From CAVPDE01 sp963707125 (GTDB lineage Bacteria; Desulfobacterota; DSM-4660; Desulfatiglandales; HGW-15): a stretch of 64,000 nucleotides of DNA. The notes beneath the pieces were generated by a model. It ran no database searches and was not told where the DNA came from. It worked only from the letters and a program-made list of their open reading frames with translations. Positions 9,075 to 18,229 of this stretch are shown piece by piece. A program made the translations under genes and the position numbers. The stretch covers positions 1-64,000 of the forward strand of contig CAVPOU010000001.1 of NCBI GenBank assembly GCA_963707125.1. The letters run 5' to 3'. Within the stretch, counting starts at the first letter, position 1. Each line of letters opens with the position of its first letter.

Positions 9075-10784
9075 ATGGATATCAAACAGGCGTACCTGTC
9101 TAAACCGTGGCTGAAATATTATCCTGCCGGCGTGCCGGAAAACCCCAATATCCCGGAGATGTCGGTGCCGGAACTGATCGATCAATTGGCTGACAAATAC
9201 GCCAATAACACGGCCTTGATTTTCTATGGGAAGAAAATCTCCTATGGCCGTCTCAAAGAACTGATTCATCGCTTTGCCACAGGCCTTGCCGACCAAGGGG
9301 TCAAGAAGGGCGATACGGTGGCGCTCTATCTGTTAAATTGTCCGCAGTACGTGATCGCCTATTTTGCCGCCCTCAAACTGGGCGCCAAGGTGACGCCCAT
9401 CAGCCCGGTTTACACCAGCAAGGAGGTCAAACATCAGCTCGAAGACAGTGATGCAAAGACAGTCGTCTGTCAGGACATTCTCTACAGTAATGTGGAGAAG
9501 GCCGGAGTAAAGCTGGACAGGGTGATCCTCACAAGCATTGGGGAGTATCTTCCTGCCCTCAAGAAGTGGTTCGGAAAGAGCGCTATGGCCAAGGCCTATG
9601 GCGGCATGCATGTGCCCACCCCTGAGCAGATCAAGGAAGCGGGGCTTCTCTCTTTCCATGACCTGATCCGCAGGTACCCTCCCAAGCCTCCGCAGGTGAC
9701 CATTGACCCGGTCAAAGACATCGCTGTTCTGCCCTACACAGGAGGCACCACGGGTCTGCCCAAGGCGGCCATCCTGACTCATCGCAACATGATTGCCCTC
9801 CAGGTCCAGGTTCTCAGCTTCTGGCCCCTTTTTGAAGAAGGGAAGGAAGTGGGGATGGCCTTTCTGCCTTTCTTCCACATCTATGGACAGGTGGTGGTTA
9901 TGCTGGGCGGTCTTGCCCTGGGATCGGCACTGGTGCTTTTCACAACACCCGACATCGATGAGATTCTCTCAGCCATAGAGCGTTACCGCGCGTCTGCCTT
10001 TTACGGGGTTCCCACCATGTTCGAGTACCTGAAGGAGTACGAGAAGACGGATCGCGTCAACTGGAAACGGCTCAAGCTGATTGTCTGTGGCGCCGACACC
10101 CTCCACGAATCCACCATCGAGGCGTGGGAAAGGAGAACCGGTTCAAAAATCTTTGAAGGCTATGGCATGACCGAAACCACGGCCGTCAGCCATGGCAGCC
10201 CCGTGCACAGACCTAAGAAGGGATCTTTCGGCGTTCCCATTCCCGGCATGAGGGCAGGGATTTTGGACCATGACGGGACGGACTGGGTGCCGGTGGGTGA
10301 AGTGGGGGAGCTGATTTTGAACGGACCCAACATCATGCAGGGCTACTGGAAGCGGCCTGAAGGAACGGCCGAGACCTTTATTGAGATAGAAGGTGAAAAA
10401 TGGCTTCGCACCGGGGACTTGGTCAGCATGGACGAGGAGGGGTATTTTCACTTTTTTGATCGCAAGCGCGACTTGATCAAGCACAAGGGCTACTCGGTCT
10501 TCGCCAGGCATGTGGAAGAAGTCCTTTTTCAACACCCGCAGATCAAGGCTGCCGGTGTGGTCGGCGTGCCCGACCCCAAGGTGGGCAACGTGATCAAGGC
10601 TTACGTTGTTCTGGAAAGTGAAGCAAGGGGTAAAGTTTCTGAAGAGGAGATTATCGGGTTTTGCCGCAAGAACCTGGCCCACTACAAGGTACCTCAGATT
10701 GTGGAATTCAGAGGGGAGTTGCCCAAGACCGATGTGGGCAAGGTCTCCAGGCGGGAACTGAGGGAAGAGACCGAAGGAAGATGA
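9075..10784 (+). CDS. acyl-CoA synthetase (AMP-forming ligase)
   Basis: A 569-residue ANL-superfamily enzyme that activates a carboxylic acid to its CoA thioester with ATP. The phosphate loop is PYTGGTTGLPKAA (residues about 219-231), the aromatic/adenine motif is GYGMTETTAV (about 361), the hinge aspartate motif is RTGDLVSMDEEGYFHFFDRK, and the catalytic lysine is in KTDVGKVSRRE near residue 555. Length and motifs fit medium/long-chain or aryl-CoA ligases; the exact substrate cannot be read. The start at 9075 follows GGAGGAG closely. Its position between permease and ATPase genes of one importer strongly suggests that it activates the imported acid, coupling uptake to beta-oxidation. Confidence 0.92.
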   Translation: MDIKQAYLSKPWLKYYPAGVPENPNIPEMSVPELIDQLADKYANNTALIFYGKKISYGRLKELIHRFATGLADQGVKKGDTVALYLLNCPQYVIAYFAALKLGAKVTPISPVYTSKEVKHQLEDSDAKTVVCQDILYSNVEKAGVKLDRVILTSIGEYLPALKKWFGKSAMAKAYGGMHVPTPEQIKEAGLLSFHDLIRRYPPKPPQVTIDPVKDIAVLPYTGGTTGLPKAAILTHRNMIALQVQVLSFWPLFEEGKEVGMAFLPFFHIYGQVVVMLGGLALGSALVLFTTPDIDEILSAIERYRASAFYGVPTMFEYLKEYEKTDRVNWKRLKLIVCGADTLHESTIEAWERRTGSKIFEGYGMTETTAVSHGSPVHRPKKGSFGVPIPGMRAGILDHDGTDWVPVGEVGELILNGPNIMQGYWKRPEGTAETFIEIEGEKWLRTGDLVSMDEEGYFHFFDRKRDLIKHKGYSVFARHVEEVLFQHPQIKAAGVVGVPDPKVGNVIKAYVVLESEARGKVSEEEIIGFCRKNLAHYKVPQIVEFRGELPKTDVGKVSRRELREETEGR

Positions 10785-10785
10785 C

Positions 10786-11553
10786 ATGACGCAACCCTTC
10801 TTGGAGATCGAAGCGGTTCACAAGGGCTTTGGGGGGCTCAGCGCGATTACGGACGTGAGTTTTTCCATGGGCCGGGAAGAAGTGCTGGGCCTGATCGGCC
10901 CCAACGGCGCCGGCAAGACCACATTGCTGCGATTGATCACAGCCATTCTGAAACCCGATTCCGGCACCATCCGATTCAAAGGCAAGGAGATCGTCGGGTT
11001 GAAGACGTGGAATATTGTCAACATGGGTATCGCCTGCACCTTCCAGAACATGAGGCCCTTCAAACGGCTGCCGATCATAGCCAACGTCATGGTGTCCTGC
11101 CTTTCGCCGCGGGCCATGAAAAGCGGGGAATGGGTCAAAAGGATCGAGGCCAAGGCGATGGATGCCCTGGAGTTTGCCGGGATCTCCGACATGGCACTGG
11201 AAAAGGCATCCACCTTGTCCCAGGGGGATCTCAAACGGCTGGAGGTTGCACGAGCCATTGCCACTGAACCCGAGCTTCTGCTTTTGGACGAGCCCTTCGG
11301 CGGACTCAGCCCGGCCGAAACCGAACTGATGGCACAATCCATCAAGAGGCTCCACAAGGGCGGCCGCTTCGGTCGCCTCCACAGCGAAGGCCCGGCCATG
11401 ATCATCGTGGAGCATAAGCTGCAACAGCTCATGAAGATCGTGGACCGGATCATCGTGCTCGATTTCGGGACCGTCATTGCCGACGGCAAGCCCGGGGAGA
11501 TCGTGACCAACAAAAAGGTCATCGAGGCCTATCTCGGTGAAAGGGAGATGTGA
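10786..11553 (+). CDS. LivG-like ABC transporter ATP-binding protein
   Basis: A 255-residue ATPase of the branched-chain importer. Walker A is GPNGAGKTT at residues 38-46, Walker B is LLLLDEPFGGLSP, and the H-loop is IIVEHK. The signature reads LSQGDLKRLEVARA, where the usual LivG form is LSYGQ; the Q to D change at this position is uncommon. A short insert (HKGGRFGRLHSEGP) precedes the H-loop strand. The ATG begins one base after the ligase stop codon, and the 3' end overlaps livF, so the three genes are translationally coupled. Confidence 0.93.
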   Translation: MTQPFLEIEAVHKGFGGLSAITDVSFSMGREEVLGLIGPNGAGKTTLLRLITAILKPDSGTIRFKGKEIVGLKTWNIVNMGIACTFQNMRPFKRLPIIANVMVSCLSPRAMKSGEWVKRIEAKAMDALEFAGISDMALEKASTLSQGDLKRLEVARAIATEPELLLLDEPFGGLSPAETELMAQSIKRLHKGGRFGRLHSEGPAMIIVEHKLQQLMKIVDRIIVLDFGTVIADGKPGEIVTNKKVIEAYLGEREM

Positions 11554-12305
11554 CCTTGTTGCTGGAAGTTTCCCATCTGACGGTCAGCTATGATAAGGCC
11601 ATGCTCATTAACGACCTGAGCATGGGGGTAGACAAGGGTGAGCTGGTGAGCCTGGTGGGACCCAACGGAGCCGGTAAATCCACCCTGTTGAGGTCGATCA
11701 CTGGTTTGGTGTCCTGGGAGAAGCACGTCAAAAAGCGCTCGGCCCATGGAGAGATCACCATCAAGGGGGAGGTGACCTTTGCCGGGGAAAGAATCGACCG
11801 GATTCCTGCCCATGAGATCGTCAAGAGAGGACTGATTCATTGCCCCGAGAGGAGGAGACCTTTTCGGGAGATGAGCGTGATGGACAATCTCCTGGCCGGT
11901 TCCTATCTCCTGAAGGACAAGAGGCAGGTCGAAGACAATCTGAAAAGAGTGTATGAACTGTTCCCCATCTTGCAGGGCCGATTCAATCAGATATCCGGGA
12001 CTCTGTCAGGCGGAGAGCAGCAGATGCTGGCCATAGGCCGGGCCATCATGTCTATCCCGAAACTCTTGTGCATTGACGAACCCTCCACGGGACTGGCACC
12101 GATCATGAGGAGGGAGGTTTTTCAAAAGATAAAAGAGATCAGTGGACTTGGAATCACTGTGCTCCTGGTGGAACAGGAGGTCAGCACGGTTTTCAAGATG
12201 GCCTCCCGGAATTATGTCCTCTCATCCGGTAAAATCATCGCTGAAGGGTCAGGTGAACAGCTGCTCCAGGATGAAGTCATTCGCAAAACCTACCTGGGCC
12301 TTTAG
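11550..12305 (+). CDS. LivF-like ABC transporter ATP-binding protein
   Basis: The second ATPase of the importer, 251 residues, starting with GTG inside the end of livG. Walker A is GPNGAGKST (residues 37-45), the signature is LSGGEQQMLAIGRA, Walker B is LLCIDEPSTGLAP, and the H-loop is LLVEQE, where glutamine replaces the usual histidine as is normal in LivF. It carries a 15-residue insert (SWEKHVKKRSAHGEI) after Walker A. It forms the heterodimeric motor with the preceding ATPase. Confidence 0.93.
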   Translation: MTLLLEVSHLTVSYDKAMLINDLSMGVDKGELVSLVGPNGAGKSTLLRSITGLVSWEKHVKKRSAHGEITIKGEVTFAGERIDRIPAHEIVKRGLIHCPERRRPFREMSVMDNLLAGSYLLKDKRQVEDNLKRVYELFPILQGRFNQISGTLSGGEQQMLAIGRAIMSIPKLLCIDEPSTGLAPIMRREVFQKIKEISGLGITVLLVEQEVSTVFKMASRNYVLSSGKIIAEGSGEQLLQDEVIRKTYLGL

Positions 12306-12371
12306 CCCCTTATGGTTGATGGTGTCTTTTTATCTCCTCGTTCAGAGATGTCTCTCCAAAGAGATGCTCCC

Positions 12372-13649
12372 ATGAGCCTCCTGTTCGAACCCGCGGACAT
12401 GAAGGGCATGATCTTGCGAAACCGTTTCGTCAGGTCCGCCACCTATGACGGCTGTGCGGAAAAAAACGGCCACGTCTCCCAAAAACAACTCAGGATGTTC
12501 GAAGAACTTGCCCGGGGCGGTGTGGGCCTCATCATTACGGGCATCACTTACGCCCACCCTTCAGGGCAGATTTCAGTCTTCCAGAATTCCCTTGCCAGCG
12601 ATGATTGCATCCCTGGGTTCAGAAGGCTCGCAAATACCGTCCATAACCAAGGCGCAAAAATCGTGGTTCAGCTGTTTCACGCGGGACGGGAAACGGCAAA
12701 GACATTTAAGCCTCAGCGCAAGCAGGCCATCGCGCCGTCACTGGTCAGCGACGATCCGTACTTTCAAGGGCCACACCGGGCCATGACAGAGGACGAGATC
12801 TGGGAGATCGTCCGGTCTTTCGGCGATGCTTCGAGAAGGGGCAGGGAAGCGGGGCTTGATGCGGTTCAGTTACACGCGGCCCACGCCTATCTGTTGAGTC
12901 AGTTCCTTTCTCCCTTTGCAAACCGCCGTGCTGACCAGTGGGGCGGGAATCTGGAAAACCGTCTCCGCCTCCACCACGAAATATACCGGGACATACGGGC
13001 AAAGGTGGGTGGGGACTACCCCATCCTTGTAAAGATCGGAGTGGAGGACTCCTTTGCAGGCGGGTTGGAATTTCATGAAGGAAAACGCGCCGCACAGTAC
13101 CTTGCCGAGTGGGGATTCGATGCCCTGGAAATTAGTTCCGGATTAAGGGGCAGGGGGTATGAAAACTCCGAGTTCCGGCCCGGCATCAACCAATTGGAGC
13201 GTGAGGCCTATTTCAGGGAATGGTGCAGGGAGATAAGACGCAGCGTGAATGTCCCGGTCATGATGGTTGGGGGCCTGAGAACCTTTGAGCTCATGGAGCA
13301 AGTGATCCGAAACCAGGAGGCCGATTTCATTTCTCTTTGCAGGCCGCTCATCAGGGAACCGGGGCTCATTGACGACTGGAAAAACAAGGACCGGCACCGG
13401 GCAGCGTGCATCTCTTGCAACAAATGCTTTGAAGCACTCCTCAAGGGAGAGGGCCTGCACTGCGTCATTAAGAAGGAAGTGGAAGAAAGCCTAAATGGGA
13501 ACACAGACTCTGAGCCAGGATCTAATCTCTCCTTTGCGCAGCAAATCGAAATCCGAACAGGGGATTCGAAACATACCCATGTCCAAATCAAGTACAAAAG
13601 TGGGTCACTAGGATATCGAAATTGGAGCAATGTTGAATGTGCGGAGTAG
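12372..13649 (+). CDS. Old Yellow Enzyme family NADH:flavin oxidoreductase
   Basis: An FMN-dependent TIM-barrel reductase of about 425 residues that acts on activated C=C bonds, such as 2,4-dienoyl-CoA or enones. FMN-site sequences include RNRFVRSATYDG, VVQLFHAGRE (in place of QLxHxGR), the catalytic pair region QLHAAHAYLLSQFLSPFANR, and SLCRPLIREP. A CISCNKC motif follows the barrel as in the Fe-S-linked dienoyl-CoA reductases. However, the protein ends soon afterwards and lacks the second flavin/NAD domain. The last 45 residues (from about NGNTDSEPGS) look unlike the family and may be read-through of former intergenic DNA. The start at 12372 is chosen by homology; the frame opens at 12312. 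A role in reducing unsaturated or hydroxylated intermediates of the pathway is inferred. Confidence 0.87.
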   Translation: MSLLFEPADMKGMILRNRFVRSATYDGCAEKNGHVSQKQLRMFEELARGGVGLIITGITYAHPSGQISVFQNSLASDDCIPGFRRLANTVHNQGAKIVVQLFHAGRETAKTFKPQRKQAIAPSLVSDDPYFQGPHRAMTEDEIWEIVRSFGDASRRGREAGLDAVQLHAAHAYLLSQFLSPFANRRADQWGGNLENRLRLHHEIYRDIRAKVGGDYPILVKIGVEDSFAGGLEFHEGKRAAQYLAEWGFDALEISSGLRGRGYENSEFRPGINQLEREAYFREWCREIRRSVNVPVMMVGGLRTFELMEQVIRNQEADFISLCRPLIREPGLIDDWKNKDRHRAACISCNKCFEALLKGEGLHCVIKKEVEESLNGNTDSEPGSNLSFAQQIEIRTGDSKHTHVQIKYKSGSLGYRNWSNVECAE

Positions 13650-13841
13650 ACACCGCTACGGGATTTGAACTTCAGTCAGTTCGAAAACCCACTGGATTCC
13701 TGTGTCACGCCGAATGGCGGATCAGAAGCTGTCGACATTCGCTACATTGCAGCATGAGTTCGGTTTCGATATTCATGATGGTGTGCAGGAATAGTCCTGT
13801 GTGGGACATTCATCTAGGTATTTTGAAGGGGGTGTAGCATT

Positions 13842-14717
13842 ATGGACATTGAAAAGGTTTTCATCGTGGGCTCAGGATTGATGGGAAGCGGAATTGCGCA
13901 GGTCTGCGCCCAGAGCGGTCTCAAGGTCGTTCTTTATGACATCGATCCGGAGGCCTTGAAAAAAGCATTGAAAAACATTGAGTGGTCGGTGGGCAAGTTT
14001 GTTGAAAAGGGGGAGGTCAAAGAAGACAAGACCGTCATCATGAGCAGGATCAAAACAGTCTCTGATTTTTCGGAGGCGGCCACGTCCGGATTGCTCATTG
14101 AGGCGGTGTTTGAGAATCTCGACCTCAAAAGAGAAATCTTCGAGAAAATGGATGGCCTTTCCATGCCTGAAGCTCTTATTGCCAGCAATACCTCTTCTAT
14201 TCCCATCACTGAACTTGCGGTCGCCACCAAGAGGCCCGAACGGGTTCTCGGTCTTCACTTTTTCAGTCCCGTCCCCATGATGCAGGCTGTCGAGGTGATC
14301 AGAGGTCAGTCCACCATGGAGGAGACCATCGTGAAAGGAAGGGAGTTTGTCCTACGCATCGGCAAAGAGCCTATCATGGTGAACCGGGACGTGGCTGGTT
14401 TTGTAATTAACCGACTCAACTTCCCTTCAAGTATGGAAGCCATGAGACTGGTCGAGGAGGGTATCACTACGGTAGAGGATATCGACAAGGGAGTGAAACT
14501 GGCTCTGGGCAGGAAGATGGGCATTTTTGAGACGAGTGACATGGTCGGTCTCGATGTCACCTATGGGGCTCTGATGGCTATGTACAAGGAGACAGGTGAC
14601 CCCCGATGGTTCCCGCCCATGATCCTGAGGAGAAAAGTCAAATCAGGGGAATTGGGCCGAAAGACCGGCAAAGGCTGGTATGAATACGACAAAGACGGCC
14701 GCAGAAAGACGCAATAA
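13842..14717 (+). CDS. 3-hydroxyacyl-CoA dehydrogenase (3-hydroxybutyryl-CoA type)
   Basis: A 291-residue NAD-dependent dehydrogenase that converts 3-hydroxyacyl-CoA to 3-oxoacyl-CoA. The dinucleotide fold starts FIVGSGLMGSGIAQ; SNTSSIPIT and the catalytic GLHFFSPVPMM follow. The C-terminal helical domain ends KTGKGWYEY. Length equals that of the PaaH/Hbd family. GGGGG lies 10 bases before the ATG. It is redundant in activity with the C-terminal half of the FadB-like gene at 2330, so two parallel routes or different chain lengths are likely. Confidence 0.94.
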   Translation: MDIEKVFIVGSGLMGSGIAQVCAQSGLKVVLYDIDPEALKKALKNIEWSVGKFVEKGEVKEDKTVIMSRIKTVSDFSEAATSGLLIEAVFENLDLKREIFEKMDGLSMPEALIASNTSSIPITELAVATKRPERVLGLHFFSPVPMMQAVEVIRGQSTMEETIVKGREFVLRIGKEPIMVNRDVAGFVINRLNFPSSMEAMRLVEEGITTVEDIDKGVKLALGRKMGIFETSDMVGLDVTYGALMAMYKETGDPRWFPPMILRRKVKSGELGRKTGKGWYEYDKDGRRKTQ

Positions 14718-14805
14718 ACAGGGGCGCGGACACGGAGACGGAAACCTCCGGCGCGGCCGAACATCAATTCTTATGAATGGCAGGTTGGCAAGAAATGTGC
14801 AGTTC

Positions 14806-14931
14806 GCAGGCTGCTCAAAAATGTCCAGATCCAAGGCTCCCGAAATCCAGAGGAGTGAGACGTACATGTCAGTACGTTGCAGCGACGAGGGATGAGGGAA
14901 ACGCCGGAGATGGGCTTTTTTCAGCAGCCTG
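14806..14931. repeat. MITE-like element, copy 2 (inverted relative to copy 1)
   Basis: About 126 bp with terminal arms GCAGGCTGCTCAAAAATG and a complementary right end (CTTTTTTCAGCAGCCTGG). Its reverse complement aligns along its full length with 8906-9032. The element ends 17 bases before the start codon of the acyl-CoA dehydrogenase, so its right edge directly abuts the ribosome site. Confidence 0.8.
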
Positions 14932-14947
14932 GTAAAAGGGGATTGGC

Positions 14948-16738
14948 GTGGTTGATCACTTCAAGGTAAACCGGAACGACCTCTTCTTCATCCTGAAGAA
15001 TCAGCTCAACTATGGGTCGCTCTGTTCTCTTGAACGTTATAAGGGCATGAAGGAAGAGATGTTGGACATGGTGGTCACGGAGGCCATCAACCTGGCCAAG
15101 GGGGTGGTGGATCCCCTGCAGGAAATCGGCGAAAAAGGTGGGGTGAAGTTTGACAGGGGAAAGGTTTCCTGCCCGCCGGAGTTTAAGAAGGCATTCAGGC
15201 AGTTCGGGGAAGACGGGTGGATAGGGCTTTCCAGGGACACGACGTACGGGGGCCAGGGGTTTCCCCACATGATGCGAATTGTGGTCAATGATCTGATGTA
15301 TGGGGCTTGTCAGGCCTTCAACATGGCCCCGAGTCTCACCCATGGCGCGGCCCATCTTGTCGAACGTTTTGCAGCTGAAAACTTGAAAAAGCTGTTTGTC
15401 CCCAGGATGTTTGGGGGCGAGTGGGCCGGAACCATGTGTCTGACCGAACCCGACGCAGGGTCGAATCTCGCCAATATCCGAACCACCGCCTATCCGGAGG
15501 GAGGCCATTACAGGATAAAAGGGTCAAAGATCTTTATCTCCTGGGGCGACCATGACCTGACCGAAAACATCGTCCATCTTGTGCTGGCCCGCGTTGAAGG
15601 CGCCCCTGAAGGCGTCAGAGGAATCTCTCTTTTTGTCGTGCCAAAAATCAAGGTCAACCCCGACGGTTCACTCGGGGCATCGAATGATGTCCTCTGTGAA
15701 AGGGTGGAAGAAAAACTGGGGCTTCATGCCTCTCCCACCTGCGAACTGAACTTCGGCGTCCGTGGGGATTGTATCGGCTTTTTATGCGGGGAGGCGAATC
15801 AGGGGCTTTCCCACATGTTCCAGATGATGAATGCGGCTCGCATCAATACGGGCGTCAGCGGCATGACCTTGGCCAGTACGGCCTACCTGAACGCCCTTGC
15901 CTTTGCCAAGGCCCGCATTCAGGGGCAGGATGTGGCCGGCCGAAAGCCGGAATCCGTTCCCATTATCGATCATCCCGACGTGCGCCGTATGTTGCTCTGG
16001 ATGAAAGCCATGGTGGATGGCATGCGGTCCATGATTTACACAGGGGCTTTCTGGTCGGATCTTGCCTGGGAGCTTCCCTGCGAGAGTGAAGAACAACGTC
16101 ACTACCAGAACCTTTTGGATTTCATCACCCCGATCATTAAGGCCTATTGCTCACACATGGGATTCAGGGTGTGTGAGACGGCGCTGCAGTGTCTTGGAGG
16201 CTATGGGTATACAAAGGACTATCCCATAGAGCAGTATCTGCGGGATGCCAAGATCATGTCCCTCTATGAGGGGACCAACGGTATCCAGTCCCTGGACCTG
16301 ATGGGGCGCAAGATGAGGGCGGGCCATGGCGCGCTCTTCAACGCATACAGAGAGGAACTTGAAAGCTTCTGTGTGATCCATCAAGATCATTCCAAACTTG
16401 GAAAGGAAGTGCAGACCTTGCACAAGGCGGAGAAGAAGTTGACGGAGGTCGCACTGCAAATGGCGGAAAGAATGAATTCGGATCCCCTTCAATGGGCATC
16501 CTACACCTTTCCCGCCCTTATGTGCTTCGGGGATGTCACCACGGCCTGGCGTCTTCTGGACATGGCTATCATCGCTCAGCAGGTTATGGATGAAGGCAGA
16601 GGGAACCCGTTTTATGCAGGAAAGATCATGCAGGCGTCCTATTTCGTGGGAACCATGCTGCCGCTGACTGTGGCTCGTCTGGATACCTGCGTTCGGAGTG
16701 GGCGCGAGATCGTAGAGATGCCGAATGAGGCGTTTTAG
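14948..16738 (+). CDS. large acyl-CoA dehydrogenase
   Basis: A 596-residue flavoprotein of the large acyl-CoA dehydrogenase branch that has an N-terminal extension and a C-terminal helical domain (DmdC-like or long-chain types). Motifs seen are TEPDAGSNLANIRT, KIFISWGDHDLTENIVH, FQMMNAARINTGV and CLGGYGYTKDYPIEQYLRD, with YEGTNGIQSLDLMGRK near the end of the catalytic domain. It starts with GTG at 14948, with GGGGA upstream. Electrons would go to an ETF; the EtfBA pair at 61041 is a candidate partner. It is paralogous to the broken gene at 1-952. Confidence 0.92.
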   Translation: MVDHFKVNRNDLFFILKNQLNYGSLCSLERYKGMKEEMLDMVVTEAINLAKGVVDPLQEIGEKGGVKFDRGKVSCPPEFKKAFRQFGEDGWIGLSRDTTYGGQGFPHMMRIVVNDLMYGACQAFNMAPSLTHGAAHLVERFAAENLKKLFVPRMFGGEWAGTMCLTEPDAGSNLANIRTTAYPEGGHYRIKGSKIFISWGDHDLTENIVHLVLARVEGAPEGVRGISLFVVPKIKVNPDGSLGASNDVLCERVEEKLGLHASPTCELNFGVRGDCIGFLCGEANQGLSHMFQMMNAARINTGVSGMTLASTAYLNALAFAKARIQGQDVAGRKPESVPIIDHPDVRRMLLWMKAMVDGMRSMIYTGAFWSDLAWELPCESEEQRHYQNLLDFITPIIKAYCSHMGFRVCETALQCLGGYGYTKDYPIEQYLRDAKIMSLYEGTNGIQSLDLMGRKMRAGHGALFNAYREELESFCVIHQDHSKLGKEVQTLHKAEKKLTEVALQMAERMNSDPLQWASYTFPALMCFGDVTTAWRLLDMAIIAQQVMDEGRGNPFYAGKIMQASYFVGTMLPLTVARLDTCVRSGREIVEMPNEAF

Positions 16739-16809
16739 AGTCTCAGGCTGTAACTTCTCCGCAACCTGAGTAGAAGTTCTTGTATGAGATTACAGAGGAG
16801 CTGGAAATC

Positions 16810-17997
16810 ATGGAGAAAAAGTTAAACGAGGTCGTGGTGATCGACGGTGTTAGGACCGCCTTTGGAAAAGCCGGAGAAAAGGGCATCTTCTGGGAAACGC
16901 GGGCCGACGACCTGGCGGTTGCCCTTCTCAGGGCGCTGATCCAAAGGAACCCTAAGGTGCGACCGGATATGATCGAAGACAGTATCTGGGGAGTCACGAA
17001 TCAAGTCAAAGAGCAAGGAGGAACGCTGGGAAGGTCTGTTCCCATGCTGGCGGACTGGGGTTGGGAGGTGCCTGGTTGTTCCATTGACCGCATGTGTGCC
17101 AGTGGTCTCACGGCCATCGGCTTCGGAGTGGGTTACATCGCCACAGGGATGGCGGACTGCCTGCTGACAGGAGGCGTGGAACACATGGGTCACGTGCCCA
17201 TGGGGTTCATGCGTGATCCTCACCCACGGTCCGAGGCGGTGATGGGAGGGCCATCGGCCTTCAACATGGGCATGACGGCAGAGAATATCCACGACCGGTT
17301 TCCGGAATTCACAAGGGAGAAGGCTGATCGATACGCCCTTTCATCCCAGCAAAAGGCGGATTCGGCCATTCAAGCGGGCAAGATGAAACAGATGATCGTT
17401 CCCATCGAGGTCGAACGGGCGGACGGCTCCAGGGTGGTGGTTGACAAAGATCAGCAACCCAGGCCCGAGACCAGCATGGAGTCCCTGGCCGGTCTCAAAT
17501 CGGTTTTCAAAGAAAACGGGCGGGTCACGGCCGGCAATGCCTCGGGACTCAATGATGGGGCGGGTGCCGTTGTACTGATGAGCGAGAAAAAGGCAGCGGC
17601 GTTGGGCCTGAAGCCCAAAATGCGCTGGGTCGCGTCCGCTGTGGCGGCGGTCGATCCCACCATCATGGGAACAGCGCCGGTTCCCGCCACTTTGAAAGCA
17701 TTGGACAAGGCAGGATTGACCGTGGGTGATTTGGACGTCATTGAAATCAACGAGGCCTTTGCGGTCCAGGCCCTTTACTGCCTGGACAGACTGGGCATGG
17801 GGGAGGATGACCCACGAGTCAACATATGGGGAGGTTCATTGGCGTTCGGGCATCCGCTGGCCGCATCGGGTCCAAGGCTGGTCACTTTCCTGATGAACCT
17901 GTTCAAGGAGAATGCGGATGCGCGGTACGGTCTTACAACCATGTGCGTAGGGCGTGGACAAGGCTATTCCATTATATGGGAGAATATGCAACGGTAG
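16810..17997 (+). CDS. thiolase (acetyl-CoA acyltransferase), second copy
   Basis: A 395-residue thiolase. The nucleophile is C96 in RMCASGLTA, the base H348 is in GHPLAASG, and the second cysteine C379 is in CVGRGQG, where GG is usual. The start at 16810 (MEKKLNEVVVIDG) has GAGGAG 9 bases upstream; an in-frame ATG at 16780 lacks one. It follows the large acyl-CoA dehydrogenase by 71 bases and completes a second beta-oxidation set. Confidence 0.93.
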   Translation: MEKKLNEVVVIDGVRTAFGKAGEKGIFWETRADDLAVALLRALIQRNPKVRPDMIEDSIWGVTNQVKEQGGTLGRSVPMLADWGWEVPGCSIDRMCASGLTAIGFGVGYIATGMADCLLTGGVEHMGHVPMGFMRDPHPRSEAVMGGPSAFNMGMTAENIHDRFPEFTREKADRYALSSQQKADSAIQAGKMKQMIVPIEVERADGSRVVVDKDQQPRPETSMESLAGLKSVFKENGRVTAGNASGLNDGAGAVVLMSEKKAAALGLKPKMRWVASAVAAVDPTIMGTAPVPATLKALDKAGLTVGDLDVIEINEAFAVQALYCLDRLGMGEDDPRVNIWGGSLAFGHPLAASGPRLVTFLMNLFKENADARYGLTTMCVGRGQGYSIIWENMQR

Positions 17998-18037
17998 GAC
18001 CCGTGCCTGCAACTCCTCTGCACCATGCAGAGAAGCT

Positions 18038-18155
18038 GCAAATCCGAAATCCGAAGCACGAAATCCGAAACAATGCCCAATGACCCAAATTCAAATGACC
18101 TAAACCTTGGGTTTCTGTGCTTTTGTTTTAAACATTGGAGCGTTCGAATTTTGTT
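18038..18155. repeat. composite intergenic repeat (GAAGCACGAAATCCG family), copy 1
   Basis: AATCCGAAATCCGAAGCACG is followed by CAATGACC/CAAATTCAAATGACC-like words and TTTTGTTTTAAACATTGG. The same order of words recurs at 22681, 33816, 53507 and 54283. It fills the gap before the DUF362 gene and is non-coding. Confidence 0.7.
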
Positions 18156-18229
18156 ACGGGAGAAGTCCTGTATTGGGATTTATCTACTCAGTCCATACGT
18201 AGTGAGCGAGACGAGGGACTATTGGCATC

